A stretch of 64,000 nucleotides of DNA. It comes from Trochalopteron elliotii. Lineage: Eukaryota > Chordata > Aves > Passeriformes > Leiothrichidae. The DNA lies in NCBI GenBank assembly GCA_024734555.1, contig JANPWX010000215.1, positions 4,261,957 to 4,325,956 on the forward strand, read 5' to 3'. The notes under the pieces were generated by a model that saw nothing but the letters and a program-made list of their open reading frames with translations, made no database searches and was not told the DNA's origin. Numbering within the stretch: position 1 is the first letter of the stretch; each line of letters starts with the position of its first letter. A program made the position numbers and the translations under genes. Positions 1-10,866 of the stretch are shown here, in pieces.

Positions 1-1581
1 TTTTGTCTCTTTATATGTTAAGAGAGAAGTGTAGGTATGACAAATATCCTGCTTTTATTCTTGCAGGCTCTTAAATTTCTTGTGTGGATTACTGGCTTTT
101 GGAAAAAAGTTTTTTGAGATGTATTCCTGTGTGAACACACACAAAAAAATCCACCTGCAGTGTTTTGATCTTGATGAGTATCTCTACTTGTTTTACTAGC
201 TTTCTTGATGTTATCTTAGATTTCCATGTTTCAAAAGCTGGATAGGTTGCATAGGTTAGTCCTCTAGAATGTACTTAAATGGAAAAAAATATTTGTCATT
301 AAAACCAACAAGATTTCCCCGCTGTAGGGTAAGTTTTTTTTTTTTATCCTCCTCCTTCTGGGTAAGCAGTAAAATGTCATGAGAATGTGCCTTGTTCGAA
401 TGCAAATGGTGAGCACGTATAAGGGCTTGCTCCATACCTGTTGTTAAACAAAGACAAGTAGTTGGACTGGACTAAGTGCATACTGTTTTATATTGTTGGT
501 TTGGATTTTTTAAAATAGCTATACAGCTGGGTATTTTTTGGTGGGATGAGAGTATTGGAAAGCTAAAACTTGCATGTTGAATTGGTGTCATTTAACAGAG
601 AATGTAATGAGCGATATTACACATAGGTCTGTCTCAAACCAGAGAGTCTTGGGTGTCTTGTGCCTTGGGCATCTGGGTTGGCTTTGTCTGCTGCTTCCCT
701 CCTGGTGGACTTCATTACAGATTTCTCTGCAGCTTTTCATGTTGGAATTTCTTTTTTCTTGGGGTTGTGTTTTTTTGGTGTGGAAACAGGAAAGGCTGGA
801 GCTTCCTGCCCATATAAACAATAAATCTCTGTGAAGTAACTGGGACAGATTCCTGCCTGCCTTCCCTGAATACCATGTTTAAAAGGAAGGAAACAGCATA
901 AGTGTTTTGGGTATCAAAATAGGATTCATTTAATAGTGGGGCTATTTTCTTGAAGAAATATGCAGAGGAGACAGGATGTCTTTATTGTTTTACTGCGTCA
1001 AGTCCTTGAAATTCAGATCTGAAATGTATCTTTGTGTGACCATGTTAACTGTTGTGTTACATATTGAAGTATGTAGAAATTTCTTTAATGAATTAATACA
1101 GCTGATTATAGTAAGTTTTGGTCAAGTGCCCTTTTTTACACATTCAAAGCTGTGCAGCTGTTTGTTCTGTTTTCTTTAAATATACTGCTACAGTTTCACA
1201 AAACATCTGAAATTCTCGTTCTTATTCCATTCTGAATTTAAGCTGATGATTTTTAGCTTATTTGTCAGTTTTGTTGTGATCTACAGTTTAGTGTGTCTAG
1301 TCAGTCGCTGACAGTGCAACATGGCTTGACTTACAGGTAGTTCAAGTTGTAACAGTTCCACACTGACAGTGTGGAAGAATATGTATGCCTTAAAACATCT
1401 GGAATTGAAATTACCTATACAATGATGTGGATGATTGGTTTGTTTAGGCTTGTGTTTCTTGTCTTTGCACCGGAAAGGAAAATTGTACCTTTCTAAAAGC
1501 AACTTCAATGTAAAAAAATTATCTGTGTGTGGGAGCCTATTTTAATATGCAATCTAACTTTGTGTTCTCTCTTCCTTCCAG
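1..1581 (+). other. TSPAN13: TSPAN13 intron 1 (3' part)
   Basis: This is AT-rich intronic DNA ending in the acceptor of exon 2. No sequence encoding the expected N-terminus (MVCGGF...) is present, so exon 1 and the promoter lie upstream of the window. The open frames at 574-834, 976-1179 and 1281-1508 resemble nothing and overlap each other or lack splice context. No repeat family was recognised. Confidence 0.8.
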
Positions 1582-1749
1582 CTGGTGAGCCTGCTGCTGA
1601 TTGGAATTGCAGCATGGGGAATTGGCTTCGGCCTCATCTCTAGTTTCAGAGTTGTTGGAGTGGTAATTGCAGTAGGAGTCTTCCTCTTCTTTATTGCCTT
1701 AGTCGGATTGATTGGTGCAGTGAAACATCATCAAGTATTGCTATTCTTT
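1582..1749 (+). CDS. TSPAN13: TSPAN13 exon 2
   Basis: 168 nt, 56 codons, phase 0 at both ends. It starts after the acceptor cttccttccag with [10 protein letters not shown] and ends LLFF. It encodes the end of TM1, the small extracellular loop and TM2 ([20 protein letters not shown]) followed by the intracellular KHHQ turn. The donor reads GTATCCTTTT, a U12-type 5' splice site rather than a U2-type one. Confidence 0.96.
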
Positions 1750-4700
1750 GTATCCTTTTGATGCATTGCATTGATTGTAGTGTGGTTCGAGTCACGTAAA
1801 CAACCTCATCTGTCAGCTGAGACTGCTGGGGGAGGTGCTTCAGAAACAGAACAGAAATTCACAATCTTACTTCAGTCAAGTGCAGTCTAAATTAGACTTT
1901 CTTCCCATTTAACTTGATTTTGGTTTCCTTTTTTCCCTCCATTGTTTGTGCTCTGAAGATAGAAGTATTCATGTCTCTTTTTAAAAATCAGACTCTTTTA
2001 ATTCTTTGAGAGCTTTTTATGGTAAAGTGGTTTTTCACTGTGTCACAGGTGCCTCACTGTGTGCTCAGCCCTACATGGAGCTAAAGTAGGTGAACTATTA
2101 ATGTTTAACTTTTGTGGTTTGTGAATAAGAACTGACCTCCACTTTTCAAACAGCTTAATTGTGTGAAGTATGTACCTCTGAACACAGCCAAATTTTGAAA
2201 GTACTCCCCAACTTTCAAAACATGATCTTTAGTATCAAACTTTATTCTTCTTGTTTTATACCATCTTCAGATGCAGTAGTCCAAAAGTGTGTGAGGCTGT
2301 GTTCCAAGAGCAACTCTTACCTTTTTTATATTTTTAATCTATGATAAAGTTATTTTTGTAATTAATTACAAGGCTCTGCCATTGAAAAAAAAGTAATCTG
2401 AATATGCAATACCCAGAAAAATATTTTCTCTACTACTTTATTTAAGCAAAGTATATTGAAATTACATGAGTCCCTAAAGTTGGAGAAAATGACTGGAGAT
2501 TTTTCTCTCAAAGCTCCTTTTATTAACCTCTCTGCCTATGTTTTCTTGCTAGACAAGAAAACCCAGAAATACCAGCTTTGTATAGTAGTAGCCAAAAAGA
2601 GATAATACATGGTGATTGGGTTTTGGGAACATTATTTACACACATCCAGTGAACACATCCCAGTCAGAATTTGCTTCCATAGTTCTTTTGTTTTAGAGGA
2701 CTCACTGTTACCCAGTGAAATAAGGGATACCATTAGGTGTATATGTTATAAAAACAAAATTAGTTTGAGAGGATATCCTTAACTATTGTTTCCAGTACAT
2801 GATTATTCTTCTGCTAGTCTTTATTGTCCAGTTTTCTGTCTCCTGTGCATGTTTGGCACTAAATGAGGAACAGCAGGTAAGAAAAGTTTCCTGACTTCTT
2901 AGTTATCTATAGCATAACACTATAAATATATATGTACATGTATTTGTATTTAGTCCTCCGTAAAATGGGGAGAGCAAATGACTTTTTTTTTTTTTAATTG
3001 ATTTGTTTTGAAGCTTCCTTTCTAGGTTTATGGTCAGAAGTGTAGCAGCATGATAGCTTGAATATATCTCATGTTCAGCAATTTCACATAAGCTGATGAA
3101 ATAAATAGTAATCGTGGTGTAAATTTGACAAAGTCACTGAATTGTTCTTGAATAACTGGAAAGGTCATAACTACATTAGGCAGTTATGTGTGAAAGTACA
3201 GCAGTCTTCCATATGGAATGGGGACCCGTTCTTACTGCATAAGAAGTGGGTAAGGGCACAGTGACCAAATAATCGGGTTTTGCATGTGAGGATGCTTTTT
3301 GTGCATAGCCTGGGAATTTTACCTGTGAATGTGCTGCTGTTAGGTGCTGTTCTTTCATTAGCTACACAGCCTCTTTGGACACTCCAGTCATTCTTTAATA
3401 TATTTATATTCTCTTCTTAAGCATCAAGATCTGAAGGCTTTAGTTAGGGCATTATCAACTTGATTTTTTACATTGGCTTGCAGCGTAAAACAGTTCAATT
3501 AATGTAATTTGTATTTGCTTCTGGCTTCTAGAGTGAACTCCTAGAGGTGGGATGGAGTAACACCAACAGCGCAAGAACAGATATCGAGAGAAATCTGAAT
3601 TGTTGCGGATTCAGAGTATTTTATGCGAATGAAACCTGCGCCGCTGTAAGTTCCTCAAGTGTGAAAAACCATAACTTTTTCACACCGTGTTTGTCCAAAA
3701 ATGTACAACTGTTTTCATAGTTTCAGGAAGCAGCGTTTTAACAGATGTGTAAAGTAGTTGTTACAGTGTTACTGAGCTTTGCTCTTAGTTTACTGGAAAG
3801 ACAATTACAGGGCCCCCTGCAAAGTTTGTACTCCACTGTCATTTAGATACACTTGCTCTCTTGGAGTGTTTTAAAACTGCTGGAGTTTTGTCCATGGGTA
3901 GCAGTTTTCTTCTAGAGCAAACTAGGTGCTTTCAAACAACAAAATGTCATCAGCAAATGGAAAGCAATTCTCTGTATCTGCTACAGGATTGTCTTAGAAC
4001 TCTCCACTGTAGACCATGTGCACCGATAATGGAAGAATATTCTGGAATGGTGCTGAGATTTGTCGGAGGGATAGGCCTCTTCTTCAGTTTCACAGAGGTG
4101 AGTGGGTGGTTGGAAAATTGAGTGCTTTTTTCCCCACTTTTAAAGCTTTGTTTTGTGAAACACAATTTTAGAGCGTTTATTACAGGAAACCTCAGTCCAG
4201 TCTCAGGGGCCAAATAATTAGGCCACATTTTTCAAAGCTGTGAGCTTGCTTAAGTCTGTCAGAAGGAAGGCTTTTCTTGCAACTATGTTATTTAGACAAC
4301 AAAGATCAGCATTAAAATGTGGTGCTGTAAAGTTTAAGCTTTTCAGAAAGTTAGCTGTTCAAGTGGACCATCCTCCAACAGTAATAAAAAGTGTTGTTGC
4401 TTTACCTTGTTCCCTCTTCTTCCCACCTATTCCCCACTCCAGCACACATAAGGTCTTTGAGGGTTTTTTTTTTGGTGCCACCTATAGTGCAAAGATAGAG
4501 TTGCATGAGGAGTGAACTGTATTTTAAACACTAGGTTAAAATTAAAAAGGTCTTTTGGCTCTTTGCTTTAGTACCATGATGATGCATAACTTGCTTTATT
4601 GATTGGAGTATAAAAATCATCAGAGCAGGTCTTTTCTAATCCCAAAGTAGAGCATGTGAAAATGCTCTTCCTGCCTCTTAGTGCAGTTTTCAGAAGGTTT

Positions 4701-5333
4701 GTACATATGACAGCAACCAGAGAGATATGGCAACTTAAACAGAATCACACTGACCTCAGCCATTTCAGCTAAAAATGTAAAGGTGCTGGGAGCAGGGAAG
4801 GTGATTGGAGGAAATGGCAAGATTTGAAAATGCACAAGAGCAGCTGTATAGTTAAGTGGTAATGATAAAATGAAACTATTCAGAGGATTTTTTAATCATT
4901 ATACTAAAAGCAGCTTTACGAGTATTTGGGAAGGGGAGAAGAATAATTTAACTTTTGTTGTAACAATGGGAAATTTTTTATTGCATTGTGAATATGGGGT
5001 TGGTTTTTTTTTGTTTATAGTTTTGTGAGGTTTGGGTTTTTCTCTCTGTTGCTAGGTTATGATTTTTCTCAGAGAGAGTGCATTCTTTTTTTCTAATTAA
5101 GAAAGATGGAATGTGGTTGTACAATTTTAGCAACAATAAAATATCCTAAACTAGTATACTGGAAATCTGTTGTCATGATTTTATGTTTAAAACAAATTTT
5201 GTAAAACTAGGATTGGGATGGAGACCCTCTGCTTAATATCTTTGGTTTTTATTTTCAGATTCTGGGAGTCTGGCTGACTTACAGATACAGGAACCAAAAG
5301 GATCCCCGTGCAAACCCTAGTGCATTTATTTGA
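1582..5333 (+). CDS. TSPAN13: TSPAN13, tetraspanin-13 (exons 2-6; 5' partial)
   Basis: Four-pass membrane protein of the tetraspanin superfamily (TSPAN13/TSPAN31 branch), which organises membrane protein complexes. Coding segments 1582-1749, 2796-2876, 3532-3645, 3987-4097 and 5259-5333 join in frame, all phase 0, to give 182 residues ending AFI-stop. Human TSPAN13 has about 204 residues, so only the first ~21 (through LLYT) are missing, on an exon upstream of the window. Visible are the end of TM1 ([15 protein letters not shown]), TM2 ([20 protein letters not shown]), TM3 ([17 protein letters not shown]), a large extracellular loop with the tetraspanin Cys-Cys-Gly signature (NCCGF) and four more cysteines, TM4 ([11 protein letters not shown] through ILGVWL) and a short basic tail ([16 protein letters not shown]). 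An Asn-Glu-Thr sequon in the loop is a likely N-glycosylation site. The intron after exon 2 has minor-spliceosome signals. Identification is very secure; orientation and neighbours fit the TSPAN13-AGR2-AGR3 block. Confidence 0.97.
1750..2795 (+). other. TSPAN13: U12-type (minor spliceosome) intron of TSPAN13
   Basis: The intron between exons 2 and 3 begins GTATCCTTTT, matching the strict U12 donor consensus (G/A)TATCCTTT over the whole core. It carries TCCTTAAC at 2776-2783, matching the U12 branch-point consensus TTCCTTAAC in all but its first base. The branch adenosine lies 13-14 nt before the last base of the AG acceptor, inside the usual 10-18 nt spacing. There is no strong polypyrimidine tract. 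Exon ends fit the protein exactly (LLFF | YMII). All other introns seen in the window have ordinary U2-type donors. That it is spliced by the minor spliceosome is an inference from these consensus matches. Confidence 0.9.
2796..2876 (+). CDS. TSPAN13: TSPAN13 exon 3
   Basis: 81 nt, 27 codons, phase 0. It starts after tttccag with [13 protein letters not shown] and ends CLALNEEQQ before a gtaaga donor. It encodes TM3 and the first residues of the large extracellular loop. Confidence 0.96.
3532..3645 (+). CDS. TSPAN13: TSPAN13 exon 4
   Basis: 114 nt, 38 codons, phase 0, between acceptor ggcttctag and donor gtaagt. It encodes [20 protein letters not shown] and then [18 protein letters not shown]. 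This is the first half of the large extracellular loop, with the tetraspanin CCG motif and an N-glycosylation sequon (NET). The stretch after CCGFR ([10 protein letters not shown]) is the part that departs most from the human protein as I remember it. Confidence 0.96.
3987..4097 (+). CDS. TSPAN13: TSPAN13 exon 5
   Basis: 111 nt, 37 codons, phase 0, between acceptor ctgctacag and donor gtgagt. It encodes [20 protein letters not shown] and then the start of TM4 ([17 protein letters not shown]). It supplies the last three loop cysteines. Confidence 0.96.
5259..5333 (+). CDS. TSPAN13: TSPAN13 exon 6 (last coding exon)
   Basis: 75 nt including the TGA stop, phase 0. It starts after ttattttcag with [16 protein letters not shown] and ends ANPSAFI. 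It encodes the end of TM4 and the cytoplasmic tail. Human ends in Leu where this reads Ile. Confidence 0.96.
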   Translation: MLGVWLTYRYRNQKDPRANPSAFI

Positions 5334-5462
5334 TAAGTTTATAAAGGACTAAATCTTCTCTCTGCACCCTCTACTTAAAAATACTGATTCTCCATAGTTT
5401 GGTATTTCTCCATGACAGGTATTCTACATGTACCTAAAATAAAACTCAAGTTCTGTAAGAAA
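5334..5462 (+). terminator. TSPAN13: TSPAN13 proximal 3' UTR and poly(A) signal
   Basis: The first canonical AATAAA after the stop is at 5438-5443, about 105 nt downstream, so a short 3' UTR ending near 5460 is possible. Further A-rich signals (AATAAA near 5941, ATTAAA near 5714) would allow longer isoforms. Which is used cannot be told from sequence alone. Confidence 0.5.
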
Positions 5463-8400
5463 TTTCTGTTAGAAATGTGTAGTTTTCATATTTAATTTCT
5501 ACTATTTTTCTCCTAAGAATCTCTATCTTAAAGTAGATGGGTGCATTCAGTAGCTGGGCAGAGTTGAACTGCTGGTTAGGACTTCATTAATTGATGTGCT
5601 GAACTCTATACAATGAATTTTATAGTGGTACTGAGTTATCTGATGTAAAAAAAAAAAACCCAGAGGTATTTTCTGCTGTATTCATCGATTACAAACATTC
5701 ACATGAATTCTCATTAAAATGATACAAATTTATGGTGGATGGTTGGGTATGATTTACTTAGGTTTTAGGATGTACTCTAGTAAACTTTTTTGTCTCCCAC
5801 TTTCCTGTTAAGGTAAAAATAGAAGCTAGAGATGTTATTTTCTATAGTGCACATAAGTGTATGTTAATGACTACTGTAGTCTTCACCCCTCCCTTTCCCT
5901 GTTTGTTTCGGTTTTCTGGTAGCTTTAGAATTTTGTTGAGAATAAAAACAATGTTAATGAATATTGTCATTATGAGAACAATGAATGAAGAAAACTGGGA
6001 GAATGTAATCTGCAGCTGATTAACTTGAAACTTTTTTCCCTTGACAAGTGAATGAGGTTTGGTATTTGCACAATCAATGTCTGTCATCTCTGATGTAAGA
6101 AACTTGATGTCTGGAAAGTTGTTGTACAGCTATTTTTTTTAGATGGTGTAAAGTCATTGTTGTAATTACTCAGCAGTGTATATTTCTGTGTCATCCAGAT
6201 AACAGTCTTGATTTAAAGAGAAATTGAATGATATGTAAAAAAAAAAAAAGAAAAACAGCAACAAAAAAAATGGTTTCCAGTAGTTTGTTTTATGAAAACA
6301 AAGAATTCAGGTTGGAATGGTATGTTATTCATGTAGAAAGTATTGTCTGAGCTGAAGGAGAATATGGTCACTCTTGCTGCCTGTAGAAGAAGTGATGCAT
6401 CAGCTGAAACAGCAGACATCTAAATACCCAAGATGCACAATGTTCCTTTTGTTTCTAATCATACTGAATTGCAGATCTGCACTTTTTCTTCATTCATTCT
6501 TCACTCAGTTGCTGTTGCTGGCAGGGTAGGCAGTTGCTGTAGCCTGAAAGACAAGTCTACAGGAAGAAAAGGGGAAGAGTATTAAGGCCCTCTGCCAAGG
6601 AATACAGCACCTGAGCAAGGTGGAAAGGAAATCTGGAGGCAGACAGAAGTAGATGCTCATACAGTCACCCTTTACTAGAGAGATCCCTCCTTACTCCTGC
6701 AGAGGAGGTGAAAAGAAGTTGAAGCATGCCCATCAAAGAACTTTCAGACTTTCATAGGCTGAGTGCTCCTGAAGAAGGAATTATCTTGAGGTTTTGAAAG
6801 GGAAGAGCAGAAACTGAAAGCAGAGGATTGTCCTGAACTTGCTACAGAACTCTGTCTCTTCAGGTGTAGCTGAGCTTTCAGCATCTGTGTTCAGCACCTT
6901 CTGGAGCTGCTCTGGGAGCTGCTGTGCCTGCCCAGCTGCTGTGTCTGGCTCGAGCACATACCTGGAGATCCAGGGTAAGGGCCCACTCGTGTGCTGAAAC
7001 ACCTTGAGAGCCTTCAGGCCTGCTGAAGTCAAATAAAATGTACACAGCACTTTTCTTCTCCCAGTTGCTGTCCTGTTTGCCCCAGTTGCTCTCCAGCCAT
7101 TCCCAATAAGTGTCAAGAGGACAGTGACGATGTCATGGCTGCCTTTAGGAGCAGTGCATTTTCCTGGTTTAGACAGGCTCTGTGTTTTGTAATTACATTA
7201 CAGTATTAAATTGTAATTGCATTACAGTAATAAATCCAAGGAGCTGTCATATGGAGAGAGTTAATGAAGCTTAAAATAATACCACATTGCTGCTTCAATT
7301 TTGACTTTTTTCTTGGTTGTTTTTGTAGTGCTTAGTTTTGGGTGGATCTGGTTTCATAAATATGGTGGATTATACTGGAGTGTAAATGTGCACCAGTGCA
7401 AAAATACTGAAAATATTACCACTTCCAAAACTTTCATGTCTCATAATGTGAATTTGTTTTAGTAGTCAAAAGACAGATCAGTGGATTGTATGGAATGATT
7501 AAAGTTTATCTATCATATTAAAAATATGTCATCTCTTTGGGATTGTGGTTAAACAAACCCATCCACCCACACATTGAAATTTGTGTGGATTTGCTCTCCA
7601 AGTCTGATTCTGAAGGGGGCAGTAAAACACAATGAGTCTGATTTTGGAAGGTGAAGAGTGTTGCTTCTCAGAGAAAGTCTGACTTGTGTGAGTATTGAAA
7701 AAATGCCATACTATTCTGACATGCCAAACTAGAGCACTTAACCCACCAAGAATAGGTATACATAACTTTTTCATTGAACTTTGTTGCTTTCTCTTCTTGA
7801 AAAACATTTTCACCACACAATCATTTTTTTGTTGTTGTTTTCTGGAGATGCATTTTAATTTTCACCTGACTGCTTGAGAGTTGGACTTCATTGTAACCAG
7901 ATTTTCTAGAAGCTATTTACAGCAGCACAGTGTCAAAGTAATGGAGTAATTGAACTTGGAACATTCTTACTCCTTACATTAGATGTCTTTTGGCCTTCGT
8001 TTGTTGAAATGCTTTCTTCAAGTTGGTTATTCTGGAAAAATATGGAAAGATGTCTTCTTTCAAAACACATATACATTTTCATCATATAAAAATCATTGGC
8101 TATAAAACAATCTGATTCTTTTCCATCTAGGTGAGAAAGTGAATGCAGATTTTGACTAACATCCTGATACTACTGCACAGTGTCTGGCACCTTTCACATG
8201 AAAGTAACTATTAGAAAAGGAAAAGCTTGTATAACTTGAAGTGATATCTGTAAAAATGTATCTTAAAAGCTGTAGCTGACAAGTGAATAGGAATGTGTTA
8301 ATGTTCTTAACTTGCATTACTGTTTTAAGCCTAATTAATTAGAAGATTGTCTGAATGCTAGTGAAATTCTTAAAACCTCTATATCCATTCTGTGTACTTT

Positions 8401-9824
8401 AGGTTATCTAATGATCATATGTATTTTAGCAATGATTTCCCAGGTTTTCCAAAGAAATGGAAAGGCTTTTTCTAGGTATCTCAGCTTGGCTTGATGCCTC
8501 TGTAAGCCTAAAAAAATCTGTATTTAGAGGAAAGAATTACAAGAGCAGGAGTGAGTTGGCAATTTATGAATTAATATTCTTAGAAATTTGGTTACAGTGA
8601 AAAGTAGATGAGAAAAGCATAGCCTTGAGTGCAAAAAAGAAGAATTTCAGTTTCAGAAATGTTTCTTGATACTTGCAGGCTGGACTAACTTGTGTATTTG
8701 CATCTAGGCATGCATCTACGTTAGTAGACCCTTGTAGTTACACCTTATATCCATTTAGTGGATGTTGTATAGTAGCTCTGCTTAAGAAAATTTTGCTACT
8801 TCCATAGTGTTACAAAACAGCTTTGTAATGATGGCACAGGCAGCCTTTGTTTCATGTCACGTAGCTCTAGCAAGTGTACTTTAGGATGAGTAGGTAAAGA
8901 TGATTCTGATAACCAGCTGCTTTGGCCTCCCTCTATGCTATCCCTCTACTAAGTGATATGACCACATTTTTTGCTTTTTCTGACTGGTACATGATTCTAG
9001 AGACTATTTCTGCCCCCCACTGCATCTCTTTTTCTTCTGTCTTCCGGATGCTGCAATAGAAAGTAACATCTTACCAAAGTGCTGAAGGAATGCTGAATTC
9101 TATGTCTGTGCTTTCCATGTGCTTCTTGAGGTTTTCTGGTAGGCAAGGCTCTCACAGCTTACCAAAGACCTATTAACAAGTACCTCCCTTCTGATTTTGC
9201 TGAGAGATTCCCCTGAGCTGAACCCCTTGCTTCTCTCACCTGTCCTGCCATCCCAAGCGTTTTGCTCTTGTAGTTCTCACCATGACTGGTAGTGGCAGTA
9301 ATGTAATAGAAATGGTGAGAATGCTGGTATTGGCATGGTCCTGGCCAAAGCATTTCTCACTGATGCTGCTGCTGAGTTCACAGATAGCAGGTATTTGAGG
9401 CTGCAAAGTCTCCTTTTTGTGTAAGTCTTTATGTAATATATACTCTCATGGTGTTCATCTGCAGCGTTTATTTTAGTTCTGACTTATAAATAAGCAATCA
9501 TGAAACCAGCCACATAGTCAATGTGATATCCCTTTATTAATCATCTCAGGGCTTTACTGAAATCTGATGTAAGCAGGGACCTTTTAAGAGAGGCAGTTAT
9601 ATCTTAAATCACTTCAGAATACAGTCAGTTCAAAAGAAAAATGAGTTCTCTGTGCAAACAATCCCATTCTCTAGTCTCAAGTTCTTTTCTGTGAAAGATT
9701 TTTATTTCTTGCTATCTTAGCTGTAAAGAAAGGGCTGATAATGAAAGCTCCACATAGGCTGGTGCTACTAGAAAATAATTGGAGATAAAGTAGGCTGAGT
9801 AATAGGGAGCTTAGCTAGCTGCTG
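5463..9824. other. Intergenic DNA between TSPAN13 and AGR2
   Basis: No coding exon, RNA gene or recognisable transposon. It may contain distal 3' UTR of TSPAN13 at its start. A short imperfect duplication sits at 7188-7232. A somewhat GC-richer stretch at about 6560-7140 carries a 111-codon minus-strand open frame that I could not relate to any protein family. Confidence 0.6.
7188..7232. repeat. Short imperfect tandem duplication, 21 bp x 2
   Basis: Two near-identical 21-bp copies (core tgtaattRcattacagtaWt) at 7188-7208 and 7212-7232, separated by 3 bases, with a few mismatches. This is a local duplication, and no function is suggested. Confidence 0.6.
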
Positions 9825-10415
9825 AAACTGTAGATAAAAAGCTGCTTTCCTCTGCTGGGTTTGGCTGAGTGAAGCTGATTGTCTTCACAGTAGCTTGTGT
9901 GGTACTGTGCTTTAGATTTGCAGCCACAATGATGCTGATAACACAAGGTTGTTTTCTGTGATTGCTGACACAGAGTCGAGGTCTTTGCTGCTCCCTCCCA
10001 CTGCCCTGCCAGCAAGTAGAGCTGGGCTGCAGGAGAAGGTGGGGAGGGGACAAAGCTGAGACAGTTGACTCCAGCTGAATAAGGGGATGTCCCACGCTCA
10101 CCATACCAACTGGGGGAAGAAGCAGGAAGGGGGACACAGTTGGAGTGATGGTGTTTGTCTTCCCAAGTCACCATTACATTTGGTGGGCCCTGCTCTCCTG
10201 GAGGTGGCTGAACACCTGCCTTCCTGTGGGAAGCAATGAATTAATCCTGTGTTTTGCTCTGCTTGTGCACACAGCTTTTGCTTTACCTATTAAACTATCA
10301 TTATCTGAACCCATGAGTTTTCTTACTTTGATTCTTGCTCCCATCTCACTGGAGTGGAGTGAGACAGCAAGTGGCTCTGTGGGGCTAGGCTGCTGGCTGG
10401 GATTGATCCACAACA
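9825..10415 (+). mobile_element. Solo LTR, avian ERVL-type, sense orientation
   Basis: The segment resembles, from memory, a very common avian solo LTR. Landmarks in order are a U3 block around 9910-10050 (tttagatttgcagccac..., gctgacacagagtc), gtgtttgtcttcccaagt near 10151, ctggaggtggctgaacacc near 10198, the region tttgctttacctattaaac near 10275 containing an ATTAAA poly(A) signal, acccatgagttttcttac, and a terminus at ...ccacaaca (10415). No gag, pol or env sequence adjoins it, so it is a recombined solo LTR. The 5' boundary is approximate and no target-site duplication was found. It lies about 130 bp beyond the probable AGR2 poly(A) site and points toward that gene. Confidence 0.75.
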
Positions 10416-10544
10416 GCCTTTACCTTCCAAAGTGCTTGAATGTAAAATGCAAGCTGTTTTCTCAAGCAACATGGTGATTTTACTATTTCTAATAATGGTA
10501 GGTGAAGATCAGGGAAAAAAAGTGAAAACACAGCAATCTTTTGT

Positions 10545-10816
10545 ATGTAAACACTTGAAATGAATTTATTTTTAAAAAAATCACTTTTACAGTTGAATCA
10601 TACAGTATTCTTCTGTACGCCTTAAAATAAAAGCCTCCAGCTTTTAAAAATGCTGCCCAGTACAAAAGTGCTAATGTAAAACTGTAGTGTTTATGTATAG
10701 AAACCATCACTACACATCACTAAATATCACTCTAAGTAGTCTCTTCACCAGTATCAAGGTGTGGAGTAGAGATGGAAGATAAGACTTCATCATATTTAAG
10801 GGCTTTCTTCTTCCCC
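10545..10816 (-). terminator. AGR2: AGR2 3' UTR with poly(A) signal
   Basis: Downstream of the stop on the minus strand, the first AATAAA reads at 10570-10565. That predicts cleavage near 10545-10550 and a 3' UTR of about 270 nt. The end is estimated. Confidence 0.55.
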
Positions 10817-10866
10817 TTACAGTTCAGTCTTCAGGAGCTTCAGCGCTTTTTGCATATTTGAATACA
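10817..10866 (-). CDS. AGR2: AGR2 last coding exon
   Basis: 50 nt including TAA, after acceptor catttccag. It encodes [15 protein letters not shown]. The terminal KTEL is the ER-retrieval signal of AGR2. Tyr-Ser replaces the Leu-Asp of the human LLDNMKKAL stretch. Confidence 0.94.

Noticed and set aside
3861..4121. 86-codon open frame starting with Met at 3861
   Set aside because: Only 3987-4097 of it is real coding sequence (TSPAN13 exon 5); the upstream Met part is intron and the downstream part runs past the donor.
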